The notes: generated by a model not told the origin, from the letters alone. A stretch of DNA of 64,000 nt from Mycobacterium palustre (GCF_002101785.1 NZ_LQPJ01000094.1:30373-94372); one strand, 5' to 3'. Positions 18,208 through 27,579 are shown, counted from the stretch's first letter. Made by a program: numbers and translations.

Positions 18208-19578
18208 ATGACGGCATTAGACGAGCGCAGTGGCGACCTCGTCCTCGGCATCCCCGGCGTCCACGCGATAACGGACCCGGATGTCACGGAAGGCTACCGG
18301 CGCGACCGCGCCAAGGACCCCGACGCGGGGCGGCCGCTCGCGGTGGTGCGCGCCCGCAGCACCGAGGAGGTGCAGGCGGTGATGCGCTGGGCCAGTGCCG
18401 AGAACGTTCCGGTGGTGCCCCGCGGCGCGGGCAGCGGGCTGTCGGGCGGCGCGACGGCGGTCGACGGGGGCATCGTGCTGTCGACCGAGCTGATGCGCAA
18501 CATCGAAGTCGACCCGGTCACGCGCACCGCGGTGGTGCAACCGGGCCTCATCAACGCCGAGGTCAAGCGCGCGGTCGCCGAACACGGGCTGTGGTATCCG
18601 CCGGACCCGTCGTCGTTCGAGTTCTGTTCCATCGGGGGCAACGCCGCTACCAATGCGGGCGGCCTGTGCTGCGTAAAGTACGGCGTGACAACGGATTACA
18701 TTCTGGGACTCGAGGTCGTCCTCGCTGACGGAACGGTGGTGCGACTCGGCGGACCGCGCCTCAAGGACTCCGCCGGGCTTTCGCTCACCAAGCTGTTCGT
18801 CGGGAGCGAGGGGACGCTCGGGGTCATCACCGAACTCACCCTTCGGTTGCTGCCGCCGCAACCGCCCGCCAGCACCGTCGTGGCGTCGTTCTCCTCGGTG
18901 CGCGACGCCGCGAACGCCATCTGCGACATCACCCGCGTGATGCGCCCGGCGATGCTGGAATTCATGGACCGCACCGCGATCGCCGCGGTCGAAAACCACT
19001 TCAAGATGGGCCTGGACCGAAACGCGCGCGCGATGCTCATCGCCCAGTCCGACTCGCCTGGCGACCGGGAGAACGAATTGGCTTTCATCACACAAGCTTT
19101 CGTGCACGCCAACGCGACCGACGTCTTCGCCACCGACGACCCGGTGGAGGGCGAGGCGTTCACGGCCGCGAGGCGATTCGCCATTCCGGCCGTCGAGCGC
19201 CTGGGCGACCTTCTGCTGGAGGACGTCGGCGTGCCGCTGCCGGCGCTGCCCGCGCTGATCGAAGGCATCGAGGCCATCGCCACCGACCGCGACATCGTCT
19301 GCGCCGTCATCGCCCACGCCGGCGACGGCAACACCCACCCGCTGATCGTGCACGACCCGGCTGACCCCGACCAGTCGCGGCGCGCGCACCTCGCCTTCGG
19401 CGAGATCATGCACCTGGCAATAGGACTCGGCGGCACCATCACCGGCGAGCACGGCGTCGGACGCCTCAAGAAACCCTGGCTGCCCGACCAGGTCGGGCCC
19501 GACGTGATGGACCTGACCCGCCGCATCAAGCACGCGCTCGATCCGCAGAACATCCTCAACCCCGGGGCGGTGCTCTAG
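18208..19578 (+). CDS. glcD: Glycolate oxidase subunit GlcD (FAD-linked oxidase)
   Basis: 456 residues. The PCMH-type FAD domain shows VVPRGAGSGLSGGATAVDGG and GGNAATNAGGLCCVKYGVT, and the C-terminal lid shows HAGDGNTHPLI and GEHGVGRLKKPWL with the flavin-domain histidines. It oxidises glycolate (or lactate-like 2-hydroxyacids) to glyoxylate. ATG 18208 follows AGGAAGGA; the in-frame GTG at 18115 would place the operator palindrome inside the gene. No glcE/glcF partners are in the window, so it may act alone. Confidence 0.9.
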   Translation: MTALDERSGDLVLGIPGVHAITDPDVTEGYRRDRAKDPDAGRPLAVVRARSTEEVQAVMRWASAENVPVVPRGAGSGLSGGATAVDGGIVLSTELMRNIEVDPVTRTAVVQPGLINAEVKRAVAEHGLWYPPDPSSFEFCSIGGNAATNAGGLCCVKYGVTTDYILGLEVVLADGTVVRLGGPRLKDSAGLSLTKLFVGSEGTLGVITELTLRLLPPQPPASTVVASFSSVRDAANAICDITRVMRPAMLEFMDRTAIAAVENHFKMGLDRNARAMLIAQSDSPGDRENELAFITQAFVHANATDVFATDDPVEGEAFTAARRFAIPAVERLGDLLLEDVGVPLPALPALIEGIEAIATDRDIVCAVIAHAGDGNTHPLIVHDPADPDQSRRAHLAFGEIMHLAIGLGGTITGEHGVGRLKKPWLPDQVGPDVMDLTRRIKHALDPQNILNPGAVL

Positions 19579-19579
19579 C

Positions 19580-21286
19580 ATGTTTCAGCCCGACTACACA
19601 CCGATCGCCCACTCCCTCGGCTGGAGCGCCGCGGTCGCCGCACTGCCGCTGGTCATCATGTTCGTGCTCCTCGGGGGGCTTCGGGTGCGGGCGCCCATCG
19701 CGGCCGCCGTCGGGGTCGCCACGGCCGCGCTGATTGCGTGGGGCGTCTACCACATGCCGGCGGCGCAGGTCGCCGACTCGGCGCTGTTGGGGTTCACCTA
19801 CGGGATGTTCCCCATCATGTGGCTGGTGCTCAACGCCATCTGGATCTACAACCTGACCGTCCAGACCGGCCATCGCGACGTGCTGTGCCGGTCGATGGCG
19901 TCCATCTCACCCGACCACAGGATTCAGGCCGTCATCGTCGCGTTTTGCTTCGGCGCGCTCATCGAGGGCCTGGCCGGCTTCGGCACCCCGGTCGCCATCA
20001 CGTCGCTGATGCTGGTCGCCCTGCGCTTTTCGCCGCTGAAGGCCGCCGCCGTGGCGCTGGTGGCCAACACGGCCCCGGTGGCGTTCGCGTCCTTGGGAAT
20101 TCCGATCGTCGCGCTTTCGGGAGTCACCGGGCTGTCTTTGGACGCGCTGGGCGCCATGGTCGGTCGCCAGACCCCGATCCTGGCCTGCATCGTCCCGTTG
20201 GTCCTGATCTTCATGGTCGACGGCCGAAAAGGCCTCAGGCAGGCCTGGCCGGCCGCGGCGATGGGCGGCGGCGTCTATGCGATCGTTCAGTTCCTTTGCT
20301 CGAACTTCTTTTCCGTCGAGCTCACCGACATCGCCGGATCTATCATCAGCGCCGGTTCCATCGTGTTGTTGCTGCGGGTCTGGCGGCCGCAGGCTCCAGT
20401 GCACGGCGCAACCCTTGAAGCGGCGGGCCGGCCCGAATCCGAAGGCGTGACAGCGCCGTTGGCCGTCACGCACGTCGACCGCTCGGACGTGTCGGTGTTG
20501 ACCGCGCGGCCGGCGAGCGGAGTGCGTGACGAGGTGATCGACTCGCGCAAGGACGTCGTGCTTGCCTACGCGCCCTACGTGATGGTCACCGCGATCTTCA
20601 CGCTCTCGATGTGGAAGCCGTTCACCGCCCTGCTCAAGCATGGCGGCACCAGCTTCGCCTGGCCCGGTCTGCACGTGGCCAACGCCGCGCACAAACCCTC
20701 CGCGCTGGCCGTCTTCAAGCTCGACTTTCTTTCCAGCGCAGGCACGCTGCTGCTCATCAGCGGGTTGCTGACCATGCTCGTGCTGCGCACCTCGGCAGGC
20801 CAGGCGGGACGTGCGTATGTGAGCGCGGCCATCCAATTGCGCAGCGCCGCACTAACAGTCGGCTTGGTGCTAGCGCTCGCCTACCTGCTGAATCTGTCCG
20901 GCGAAACCACCACGCTGGGCCTGTGGATCGCCGGCGCCGGTGCGCTGCTGGGCGTCGTCTCGCCGGTCATCGGCTGGCTCGGCGTCACCGTGACCGGTTC
21001 GGATACCTCCTCCAATTCGCTGTTCGGGGTGTTGCAGGTCAGCGCCGCGCACGCGGCCGGCATCAGCCCGACCCTGCTGGCGGCGGCCAACTCCTCGGGC
21101 GGGGTGATCGGCAAGATGCTGTCGCCGCAGAGCCTCGTCATCGCCACCGCCGCGGTGCAGATGAAGGGCAAGGAAGGCGATTTGTTCCGCAAGGTGTTCA
21201 AGTGGAGCATGCTGCTGCTCGCCCTGATGTGCGTGCTGGTGTATTTGCAGAGCACCTCCTGGCTCGGGTGGATGGTCGTTTCATGA
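19580..21286 (+). CDS. LctP-family glycolate/lactate permease
   Basis: 568-residue polytopic membrane transporter with about 13 hydrophobic helices. It shows LctP landmarks such as FGALIEGLAGFGTPVAITS, NTAPVAFASLGIPI, GVTVTGSDTSSNSLFGVLQ and ANSSGGVIGKMLSPQSL. E. coli GlcA and LldP are the model members, importing glycolate and lactate with protons. It starts one base after the glcD stop, so it most likely supplies glycolate to GlcD. Confidence 0.93.
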   Translation: MFQPDYTPIAHSLGWSAAVAALPLVIMFVLLGGLRVRAPIAAAVGVATAALIAWGVYHMPAAQVADSALLGFTYGMFPIMWLVLNAIWIYNLTVQTGHRDVLCRSMASISPDHRIQAVIVAFCFGALIEGLAGFGTPVAITSLMLVALRFSPLKAAAVALVANTAPVAFASLGIPIVALSGVTGLSLDALGAMVGRQTPILACIVPLVLIFMVDGRKGLRQAWPAAAMGGGVYAIVQFLCSNFFSVELTDIAGSIISAGSIVLLLRVWRPQAPVHGATLEAAGRPESEGVTAPLAVTHVDRSDVSVLTARPASGVRDEVIDSRKDVVLAYAPYVMVTAIFTLSMWKPFTALLKHGGTSFAWPGLHVANAAHKPSALAVFKLDFLSSAGTLLLISGLLTMLVLRTSAGQAGRAYVSAAIQLRSAALTVGLVLALAYLLNLSGETTTLGLWIAGAGALLGVVSPVIGWLGVTVTGSDTSSNSLFGVLQVSAAHAAGISPTLLAAANSSGGVIGKMLSPQSLVIATAAVQMKGKEGDLFRKVFKWSMLLLALMCVLVYLQSTSWLGWMVVS

Positions 21287-22452
21287 GCGGTCACATCGTG
21301 CTGGCGCCCGACAAGTTCAAGGGGTCGTTGACCGCCCAGCAGGCCGCGCGGGCGATGGCGCACGGCGTGTGGCGCGCCGACCCCAGGGTCACGACCGTCG
21401 CCTGCCCCGTCGCCGACGGCGGGGAGGGAACCCTCGACGCGGTCCTGGCCGCCGGGTTCGAACGCATCCCCGCCTACGTCAAGGGGCCGACGGGGACGGC
21501 CGTACAAACCGCCTACGCCCGGATGGGCAGGCGCGCCGTCATCGAGATGGCCGACGCCTGCGGCCTGCAGCGGCTGCCCACGGCCACACCGGCGCCGATG
21601 ACCGCCACCAGCTACGGGCTGGGAAGCGTTGTCGCCCAAGCCCTTGACGACGGCTGCCGCGACATCGTCATCACCATCGGCGGTAGCGCCAGCACCGACG
21701 GCGGCGCGGGCATGCTCATGGCCCTGGGCGCGGCGGTCCTCGACCGCCGCGGCAAGCCGATCGGACCCGGCGGCCGCGGGCTGGCCGACGCCGTGCACCT
21801 CAACCTCAGCGAACTGCACCCGGCCATCGCCGGCAGCGCGTTCACTCTGGCGGCCGACGTCGACAGCCCGCTGTGCGGACCCCACGGCGCCGCGGCCGTG
21901 TACGCGCCACAGAAGGGTGCCGACGCGCAACAGGTGGCGGCGCTGGAGCGCGGTCTTCACCGCTGGGCGAACCTCGTCGACCGGGTCACCCACACCGACT
22001 GCCGCGACGCTCCCGGGGCCGGCGCCGCCGGCGGCGTGGGATTCGCCGCGCTGGCCGTGCTGGGCGCGCGGATGCGTCCCGGCATCGAGCTGATTCTCGA
22101 GCTGATCGAGCTGGACCGAAACCTAATGGGCGCCAAGCTCGTCCTGACCGGTGAAGGATCCCTGGACGCCCAATCCCTGCGCGGCAAGGCGCCCACCGGG
22201 GTATCGCGGCGCGCCCACAAACATGGCGTGCCCACCCTTGCCATCGCGGGGGTGTCGACCCTGACCGGTACGCAGGCGCGCGCGGCGGGGTTCACCGCGG
22301 TGCGCACCCTCGGCGAACTCGAGCCCGATCCCCGGCGCTGCATCCAGCACGCCGAAGAGCTGCTGACCCGAGTGACCGATCAGCTGATTCGCGAGTGCGG
22401 CGCACACCGCGACGATTTTCGAGACCGCAGGGAGGGAGCAAGCCATGAATGA
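21283..22452 (+). CDS. Glycerate kinase
   Basis: 389 residues, beginning IVLAPDKFKGSLTAQQAARA, the diagnostic start of GlxK/GarK-type glycerate 2-kinases. It continues with VADGGEGTLDAVLAAGF, GGSASTDGGAGMLMALGA and LTGEGSLDAQSLRGKAPTGV. It phosphorylates glycerate, delivering carbon from the Gcl branch to glycolysis. ATG 21283 overlaps the permease stop by ATGA. Confidence 0.93.
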   Translation: MSGHIVLAPDKFKGSLTAQQAARAMAHGVWRADPRVTTVACPVADGGEGTLDAVLAAGFERIPAYVKGPTGTAVQTAYARMGRRAVIEMADACGLQRLPTATPAPMTATSYGLGSVVAQALDDGCRDIVITIGGSASTDGGAGMLMALGAAVLDRRGKPIGPGGRGLADAVHLNLSELHPAIAGSAFTLAADVDSPLCGPHGAAAVYAPQKGADAQQVAALERGLHRWANLVDRVTHTDCRDAPGAGAAGGVGFAALAVLGARMRPGIELILELIELDRNLMGAKLVLTGEGSLDAQSLRGKAPTGVSRRAHKHGVPTLAIAGVSTLTGTQARAAGFTAVRTLGELEPDPRRCIQHAEELLTRVTDQLIRECGAHRDDFRDRREGASHE

Positions 22453-23062
22453 GCACTGGCATGACGACCAGCGGCGCCGGGTGCTGCACTGGTATGACTT
22501 CGCCTGCCCGTTTTCCTACGTCGGGCAGTCGAGGAACGCGCTGCTGATCGAGGCGGGGTTCGAGGTGGTGGCGCTGCCCTTCCAGGCCCACCCGGGCATG
22601 CCGCGCGGTGGCCTGCCGGTCAAGCCGGGCCAGGGGCGGGGGTACGCGGCGCTCGAACAGGAGGCCCGAGCGGCGGGGCTGGCGCTGCGCTGGCCGCGGC
22701 GGCTCCCGCATTCCCGGCCGGCGCTGGCGGCCGCGGAGTGGGTGCGGCGCAACCAGGCCGCCGCGTTCGGCGAATTTCAGCGCGGCCTGTTCGAGGCGCA
22801 TTTCGTCGCGGGGGATGCCATCGACGACCAGGCGGTCATCGATCGGGTCGGGGCGGCGGTCGGCGTCGACGTGCGCGCCCTGCATTTCGCCCTGGCCGAC
22901 GGCTCCGCCGTGGGGGCGGTCAGCCAGGCCGAGTGGATCGGCCGCCAACTCGGGTTGGACGGCACACCGGCGTGGCTGGTCGACGGGCGACTGATGGTCG
23001 GCCTGCAGCCCGCGTCGGCCTTCCAGCGCCTCACCCCGCTCTCCGCGCGCGCCTCCCGGTAG
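22445..23062 (+). CDS. DsbA-family (FrnE/2-hydroxychromene-2-carboxylate isomerase-like) protein
   Basis: 205-residue thioredoxin-fold protein beginning RVLHWYDFACPFSYVGQSR, with a single active-site-like Cys where DsbA has CXXC. This resembles the HccA/FrnE branch rather than a disulfide oxidase. The C-terminal GLDGTPAWLVDGRLMVGLQP carries the cis-Pro loop. Its start overlaps glycerate kinase by 8 bases, so it belongs to the operon, but a role in glycolate use is not obvious. Confidence 0.85.
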   Translation: MNEHWHDDQRRRVLHWYDFACPFSYVGQSRNALLIEAGFEVVALPFQAHPGMPRGGLPVKPGQGRGYAALEQEARAAGLALRWPRRLPHSRPALAAAEWVRRNQAAAFGEFQRGLFEAHFVAGDAIDDQAVIDRVGAAVGVDVRALHFALADGSAVGAVSQAEWIGRQLGLDGTPAWLVDGRLMVGLQPASAFQRLTPLSARASR

Positions 23063-23127
23063 AAAGGTCCAGGTCAGGGCGCGATTTGGCCGTCGCCACG
23101 CGGTTTCGGTAACCTGTCATTTACCGA

Positions 23128-23204
23128 CGCGGGGTGGAGCAGCTCGGTAGCTCGCTGGGCTCATAACCCAGAGGTCGCAGGTTCGAATCCTGTCCCCGCT
23201 ACCA
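23128..23204 (+). tRNA. Initiator tRNA-fMet (CAT)
   Basis: 77-nucleotide cloverleaf. The acceptor arms CGCGGGG and CCCCGC leave the first base unpaired, as in initiators. The anticodon loop CTCATAA sits on the three G:C pairs (GGG/CCC) typical of initiator tRNA. The T arm GGTTCGAATCC and an encoded CCA end are present. Confidence 0.97.
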
Positions 23205-23208
23205 ATGT

Positions 23209-23247
23209 CATGTCTCGGGACATCGTTGACAGATGTCCCGAGACATG
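23209..23247. terminator. Perfect 16-bp hairpin after tRNA-fMet
   Basis: CATGTCTCGGGACATC and its exact reverse complement are separated by a 7-base loop. No T-run follows, so if it is a terminator it is of the tail-less type common in mycobacteria. It sits between the tRNA and the convergent transporter gene. Confidence 0.6.
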
Positions 23248-23293
23248 CGTCTGCCGCCACGGGGTTGGTAGTCGCGGGTCGTCTAGGACCGGC

Positions 23294-24706
23294 TCAAATC
23301 TCGGCGGGGGACAGTTCGGGCGCCGCCTGGGCACGTGTCACGGTCGACCCGACGGCGGAGGAGCGCCGCACATACATCGACCACGTCAACACCGACCCGA
23401 CGAGGTAGCACAACAAGAAAAACCCGAACGCCGTTGTCTCCGAGCCGGTGCTCAGGTAAGACTGCCGCAGCGCCATGTTGATCATCACGCCACCGAGCGT
23501 GCCGATCGCGGCGACGACTCCGATCACGACGCCGGAGATCGCGCGTGCCCAGTGGCGGCATTCGGCGTCGGTGGCCTTCACCGAGCGGCTGCGTACCTCG
23601 AAGACCGCGGGGATCATCTTGTAGACCGCTCCGTTGCCGATCCCGCATAAGGCGAATAAGGCCATGAAGCCGATGATGTAGCCGGTCATGGTGCTCGCGC
23701 CCAAGACACCGGAGCGGTGGTCGGCGTGACTGCTCACCGCGATCAGCACACTGACGGCGGCCATCATGCCAAACAGCACTGCCAAGGCGACGCGGCCGCC
23801 GCCGAGGCGGTCAGAAAGCCTGCCGCCGTACATTCGGGCCAGCGACGCGAGGAGCGGTCCCAGGAAAGCGATTTCAGCGGCATGCAACGACGCCTGGAGA
23901 GCACCTTGCCCCGCGGCCAAGTAGTTCATCTGCAGCACCTGGCCGAAGGCGAAGGAAAACCCAATAAACGAACCGTAAGTCGTCACGTAGAGCATCGAAA
24001 GGACCCAAGTGTCGCGCTGAACCAGAGCCGCTCGCATGGGCCTGTGCTCACCGCGGGGCAGCTCCACATTGTTTAAAAACAGGGACGCCCCGAACGCGGC
24101 CAGCGACAGCAGTACCAAGTAAATCCCGCATACCCAGTAGGGTTGCCGGTTGCCGGCGGTCGCCAGCACCACCAGACCCGCGACCTGGATCACCGGCACC
24201 CCGATGTTGCCGCCGCCACCGGCAATTCCCAACGCCAGCCCCTTGAGTCGCTGCGGGTAGAACACGTTGACATTGGCGATCGCTGCAGAGAAATTGCCGC
24301 CGCCCATGCCCGTTAGCGCCGCGCACACCACATACATCCACAGTCGCCGCCCGGGGTGGGCCAGCAGCAGTATCGTGCCGACCGTCGGAATCAACAGCAC
24401 CAGCGAGGAAAACACCATCCAGTTACGGCCGCCGAACTTCGTCACTGCCACCGCGTAGGGGATGCGCAGACAGCCACCGACGAGGGTCGCGGTGGCGCCC
24501 AGCAGGAGCTTGTCCGCCGGCGAAAGGCCGTATACGGACCGGGGCATAAATAGCACCATCACCGACCAGATCGACCAGACCGAATAGCCGACGTGCATGG
24601 CGAACACGCTCCAAATCAGGTTGCGCAGCGCGACCTTCTTATTGCCGGCCTCCCATGCCACAGCGTCCTCGGGATCCCAATTCGAAATGCGGTGCGCGCG
24701 GCCCAT
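23294..24706 (-). CDS. NarK-type nitrate/nitrite transporter (MFS)
   Basis: 470-residue major facilitator with about 12 helices. The nitrate-signature region GMGGGNFSAAIANVNVFYP and KGLALGIAGGGGNIGVPVIQ is clear, and the N-terminus NWDPEDAVAWEAGNKKVALR resembles mycobacterial NarK homologues. ATG 24706 (MGRAHRIS) is preceded by GGGGG; a TTG two codons upstream is possible. It would import nitrate or export nitrite in respiration or NO-related metabolism. It is separated from the DosR genes by about 4.5 kb. Confidence 0.9.
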   Translation of the reverse strand: MGRAHRISNWDPEDAVAWEAGNKKVALRNLIWSVFAMHVGYSVWSIWSVMVLFMPRSVYGLSPADKLLLGATATLVGGCLRIPYAVAVTKFGGRNWMVFSSLVLLIPTVGTILLLAHPGRRLWMYVVCAALTGMGGGNFSAAIANVNVFYPQRLKGLALGIAGGGGNIGVPVIQVAGLVVLATAGNRQPYWVCGIYLVLLSLAAFGASLFLNNVELPRGEHRPMRAALVQRDTWVLSMLYVTTYGSFIGFSFAFGQVLQMNYLAAGQGALQASLHAAEIAFLGPLLASLARMYGGRLSDRLGGGRVALAVLFGMMAAVSVLIAVSSHADHRSGVLGASTMTGYIIGFMALFALCGIGNGAVYKMIPAVFEVRSRSVKATDAECRHWARAISGVVIGVVAAIGTLGGVMINMALRQSYLSTGSETTAFGFFLLCYLVGSVLTWSMYVRRSSAVGSTVTRAQAAPELSPAEI

Positions 24707-24892
24707 GCACAACCCCCTATCCCATGCTCAGTAACGACCGAGACGACGCTAACTATGGACTCTGCGGGGTGGCATACGAGCAGCTGTGAGTTGGCGAGTA
24801 ATTCGAGTCATCAATACACCGAGCTTGTTGTTCCATAAGCCAAATTTGTTAATTTTCAACGCCTTAGCGGCCCGGCGACGACGCGAAAGCGT

Positions 24893-24907
24893 TAGCGTGT
24901 AGTGATG
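24893..24907 (+). promoter_or_regulatory. Probable leaderless promoter of the hotdog gene
   Basis: TAGCGT (24893-24898) fits TANNNT and is followed by exactly 6 bases before ATG 24905. There is no ribosome site, so the transcript probably begins at the start codon. Confidence 0.5.
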
Positions 24908-25249
24908 CGCTACGAAGTGACCGACGCCGACACCGCCGCGCAGGTCGGCAGCGGCGATGTGCCGGTGCTTGCGACCCCACGGCTAATCGCATGGCTGGAA
25001 GCGGCCACGGTGCAAGCGGCCGCGCCGTTCGTGGATCCTGGCGAGACGACCGTTGGCACCGCGGTGCGCATCGAGCACCGGCGCGCCACCCACGTTGGCG
25101 GCATCGTGGAGGTCACCGCCGAGCCAATGCCGACCGATGGGCGACTTCTCACTTTCCAAGTGAAGGCCACTGACGATTCAGGGCAGCTTGTTGCCCACGG
25201 TGAAATCGATCGCGTGATAGTTGACCGGCAAAAATTCCTGCACCGGTAG
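24905..25249 (+). CDS. Hotdog-fold thioesterase-like protein
   Basis: 114 residues. LATPRLIAWLEAATVQAAAP, then GTAVRIEHRRATHVGGIVEV and FQVKATDDSGQLVAHGEIDR match the fluoroacetyl-CoA-thioesterase-like hotdog family, with the active-site Glu in the central helix and His in HVGG. The N-terminus is short relative to FlK. The true substrate is probably an acyl-CoA; unknown. Confidence 0.8.
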   Translation: MRYEVTDADTAAQVGSGDVPVLATPRLIAWLEAATVQAAAPFVDPGETTVGTAVRIEHRRATHVGGIVEVTAEPMPTDGRLLTFQVKATDDSGQLVAHGEIDRVIVDRQKFLHR

Positions 25250-25388
25250 GCGATTCCCCTGGCCCGGCCCAGGGTGTCCGTTCGAGGTGCTCATCGAGAA
25301 AGCGTTGCGCGCGGCGCCGGATCACCCTTGCCTGCCACGGCAAGGTGGCGTACACCGGGGATGTAGAACATCCACGACTTGACCATGT
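25150..25388 (-). pseudogene. Possible small gene remnant, unknown
   Basis: An ATG near 25386 with a good AAGGAG site opens MVKSWMFYIPG but stops after 31 codons. A shifted frame downstream (VYATLPWQARVIRRRAQRFL, then DEHLERTPWAGP) reads like the continuation of a helical protein. I do not recognise the family. It overlaps the 3' end of the hotdog gene on the other strand. Confidence 0.25.
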
Positions 25389-25418
25389 GACTCCTTGGGA
25401 TGTCGCGGTTGTTCTGTC

Positions 25419-26270
25419 TCAGCGCGACGCCAGTTCGCGAAAGTAGTCCTTCAACGATCGAGGTTCCCGGCCAAGAATCGCGCGTAACACCAAAGCGTTG
25501 CCGCCCGGTAGGCCGTGGCGGTCGTAGTGGGCCAGCATGCGGGTCATGCCGTCGCGGAAGGCTCCTTCGGGCATTGTCGAAGTGAACTGCTCCGCCGGGA
25601 GTCGCGAGGCGGTGATCGGCCGTCCGAGAACCTCACTGAGCATCTCAGCGGCCTCGTAGCTGTCGAAGTTTCCCGGGGCACAAAGTTCGAACGTGCCGTA
25701 GCTGAGTTCGGAGCCGGTCATCGCCATCGCCGCGACCTCGGCGACGTCGCGGTAATCCACCCAGCAAAACCTCGACGAGAGGGCGTAGGGCTGCGACAAC
25801 CGGTCGTGCTCGACGACGTCGTTCCAAAACAAGTCGAAGTTTTGCATGAACCGGGCCGGCTGCAGCACCGTGAAGTCGAGGTCCGAGGTGTAAAGCGCGT
25901 CCTCGACGGGCAATTTGGCGGCGGCGTGATTGGTCAGCGCCGAGATCGAAGGGTGAATCACCCCGGAGAACACGAACTTTCGCACACCGGCGGCCCGGGC
26001 GGCATTGACCATCGCCACACCCATGTCGGCCTCGCCGGCGGCATGCCCGGGGCCGATGTGGAAGACACCGTCGACCCCGGCGACCGCGGGGGAGAGGCTG
26101 GCCGGCTCGGCGAGGTCACCGATGACGACCTCGTGGGCACCGTTGTCTCGCGCGACTTGCGCGCGTTCCTCATTGCGGACCAACGCTCGCACGACGACGC
26201 CACGGTCGGTGAGGGCGCGCAATACCCAGTGGGCATAAGTCCCGGTCGCTCCGACCATCAAGACCTGCAT
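25419..26270 (-). CDS. NmrA-family NAD(P)-binding protein
   Basis: 283 residues with an N-terminal nucleotide-binding motif (VLMVGATGTYAHWVLRAL) and RALVRNEERAQ. The mid-protein segment DFTVLQPARFMQNFDLFWND and late EVLGRPITASRLPAEQF are typical of NmrA-like/NAD(P)H:quinone-sensing atypical SDRs. It lies 29 bases downstream of an SDR gene on the same strand, forming a two-gene operon. Confidence 0.85.
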   Translation of the reverse strand: MQVLMVGATGTYAHWVLRALTDRGVVVRALVRNEERAQVARDNGAHEVVIGDLAEPASLSPAVAGVDGVFHIGPGHAAGEADMGVAMVNAARAAGVRKFVFSGVIHPSISALTNHAAAKLPVEDALYTSDLDFTVLQPARFMQNFDLFWNDVVEHDRLSQPYALSSRFCWVDYRDVAEVAAMAMTGSELSYGTFELCAPGNFDSYEAAEMLSEVLGRPITASRLPAEQFTSTMPEGAFRDGMTRMLAHYDRHGLPGGNALVLRAILGREPRSLKDYFRELASR

Positions 26271-26299
26271 GGGGTGTTCTCCTCGAAAGTTGGAATTGA

Positions 26300-27076
26300 C
26301 TAGCTTCCAGATGTAGGGCGGAGCTCGGCATAGATTTTGGTGTTCAACGAGGTATGGATTTCATCGAACTTGCCGCTGCGCTCGGCGAACCGGAACCCCT
26401 TGGCTCGCTCGACGACGATCTCGTCGGCGTCCGGCTGGTTGTGCAGCAGCGTCATCGTCTCGGCGATGTAGTCGTCCAAAGGCATTGCGGCGGGGTCGAA
26501 TCCGTGCTCGCCCTGCAGCGCCGTTTGCACTTTCGGCGGAACGATCTCGATCACCTGAATGGGGGATTCACGCAGCTGAAAGCGCAGCGATTGGGTGTAG
26601 GAGTGCAGCGCGGCCTTGGTGGCGCAGTAGGTGGGTGTCAGCGCCTGCGGCATAAAGGCGAGACCCGAGGTGACGTTGAGGATGGTGGCGCGCGGTTGTT
26701 TGAGCAGCGCGGGCAGCAGTGCCGCGGTGAGCCGGATCGGCCCGAGCAAATTGATCGCCACGGTCTGCTCGGCCGCGCCGGCATCGCCTGCGGTCAGGTC
26801 CTCCCGCAGCTGGATGCCGGCGTTGTTGATCAACACGTTCAGGTCCGGGTAGCGGTCGAACAGTTCCGCCGAAAATCGGGCGATGTCGGCCGCGTCGCCC
26901 TGGTCCAACAACAGAAATTGCATGCCCGGGTTCGCCTCGCTGGCGGTCTGAAGTGGTTCGCGGCGGCGCCCGGCGATGACCACGTCGTTACCCAGCCGAT
27001 GAAAGGACTCGGCCAACCCACGGCCGATCCCGGTGCCACCTCCGGTAACCAAGATTGTGTTGCCGCTCATCTGCAT
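26300..27076 (-). CDS. Short-chain dehydrogenase/reductase (DltE-like)
   Basis: 258 residues with a classical SDR layout: ILVTGGGTGIGRGLAESFHR, NVLINNAGIQ, catalytic ILNVTSGLAFMP with Ser, and PTYCATKAALHSY with Tyr and Lys. The C-terminal half resembles DltE-type oxidoreductases (VIEIVPPKVQTALQGEHGFD). Partner to the downstream NmrA-like gene; substrate unknown. Confidence 0.9.
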   Translation of the reverse strand: MQMSGNTILVTGGGTGIGRGLAESFHRLGNDVVIAGRRREPLQTASEANPGMQFLLLDQGDAADIARFSAELFDRYPDLNVLINNAGIQLREDLTAGDAGAAEQTVAINLLGPIRLTAALLPALLKQPRATILNVTSGLAFMPQALTPTYCATKAALHSYTQSLRFQLRESPIQVIEIVPPKVQTALQGEHGFDPAAMPLDDYIAETMTLLHNQPDADEIVVERAKGFRFAERSGKFDEIHTSLNTKIYAELRPTSGS

Positions 27077-27579
27077 AACGTTTCCCCCTTAATGGTCGAG
27101 CTGGCAGGCATCGGTATGTCGGAGCGTTGGCGTGTGCCTGTCGCTGGTGTGTACCCAAATTGCTGACAACCACGAGATCCCCGGCGTCCAACTTGCGGGC
27201 AGTGACGGCCCCGATACTCGAATGTAGAGGACATTTATCAATGTATCAGGCTTCCCGGCATCCCAGCGCCGCCTCAACCGATTCGTCGGCGACGACATCG
27301 GGCGTCGGTGCCACGGCGTCGCTCGCGCCGGTCGTGTTCGGCACTTTCATGGGTCTTCCGGCGTAAGCCGATGGCAACGTGGCCGCCGCTGTCGACCGGC
27401 AGCGACGGTCAGGCTTGCGGCTAGCATCTCCAACCGTCAAGTTCTCGGGGAAGGTTTCGAGTGTCTGTGACGCGGATGGTCCAGCGTCGGCGTCGCAACA
27501 CGGATGGGAACCCGGCGGCTCTTGCACAATGACACGATGCTGACTGCGAGGTGCGCCGCGCCGCGGGACGGCCGCTGAC
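27077..27579. other. Intergenic region with a short palindrome, no gene recognised
   Basis: About 500 bases between divergent genes. At 27231-27244 the sequence ACATTTATCAATGT is a perfect 5-base inverted repeat in an AT-rich patch. On the minus strand it overlaps a TACATT hexamer, so it is a candidate operator/promoter for the SDR-NmrA pair. Short frames at 27127-27366 have no recognisable motif. Confidence 0.4.

Noticed and set aside
23209..23247. GGGAC/GTCCC in the tRNA hairpin as a DosR site
   Set aside because: The half-sites are 13 bases apart instead of 4, and the symmetry extends over 16 bases, which fits an RNA hairpin and not a DosR box.
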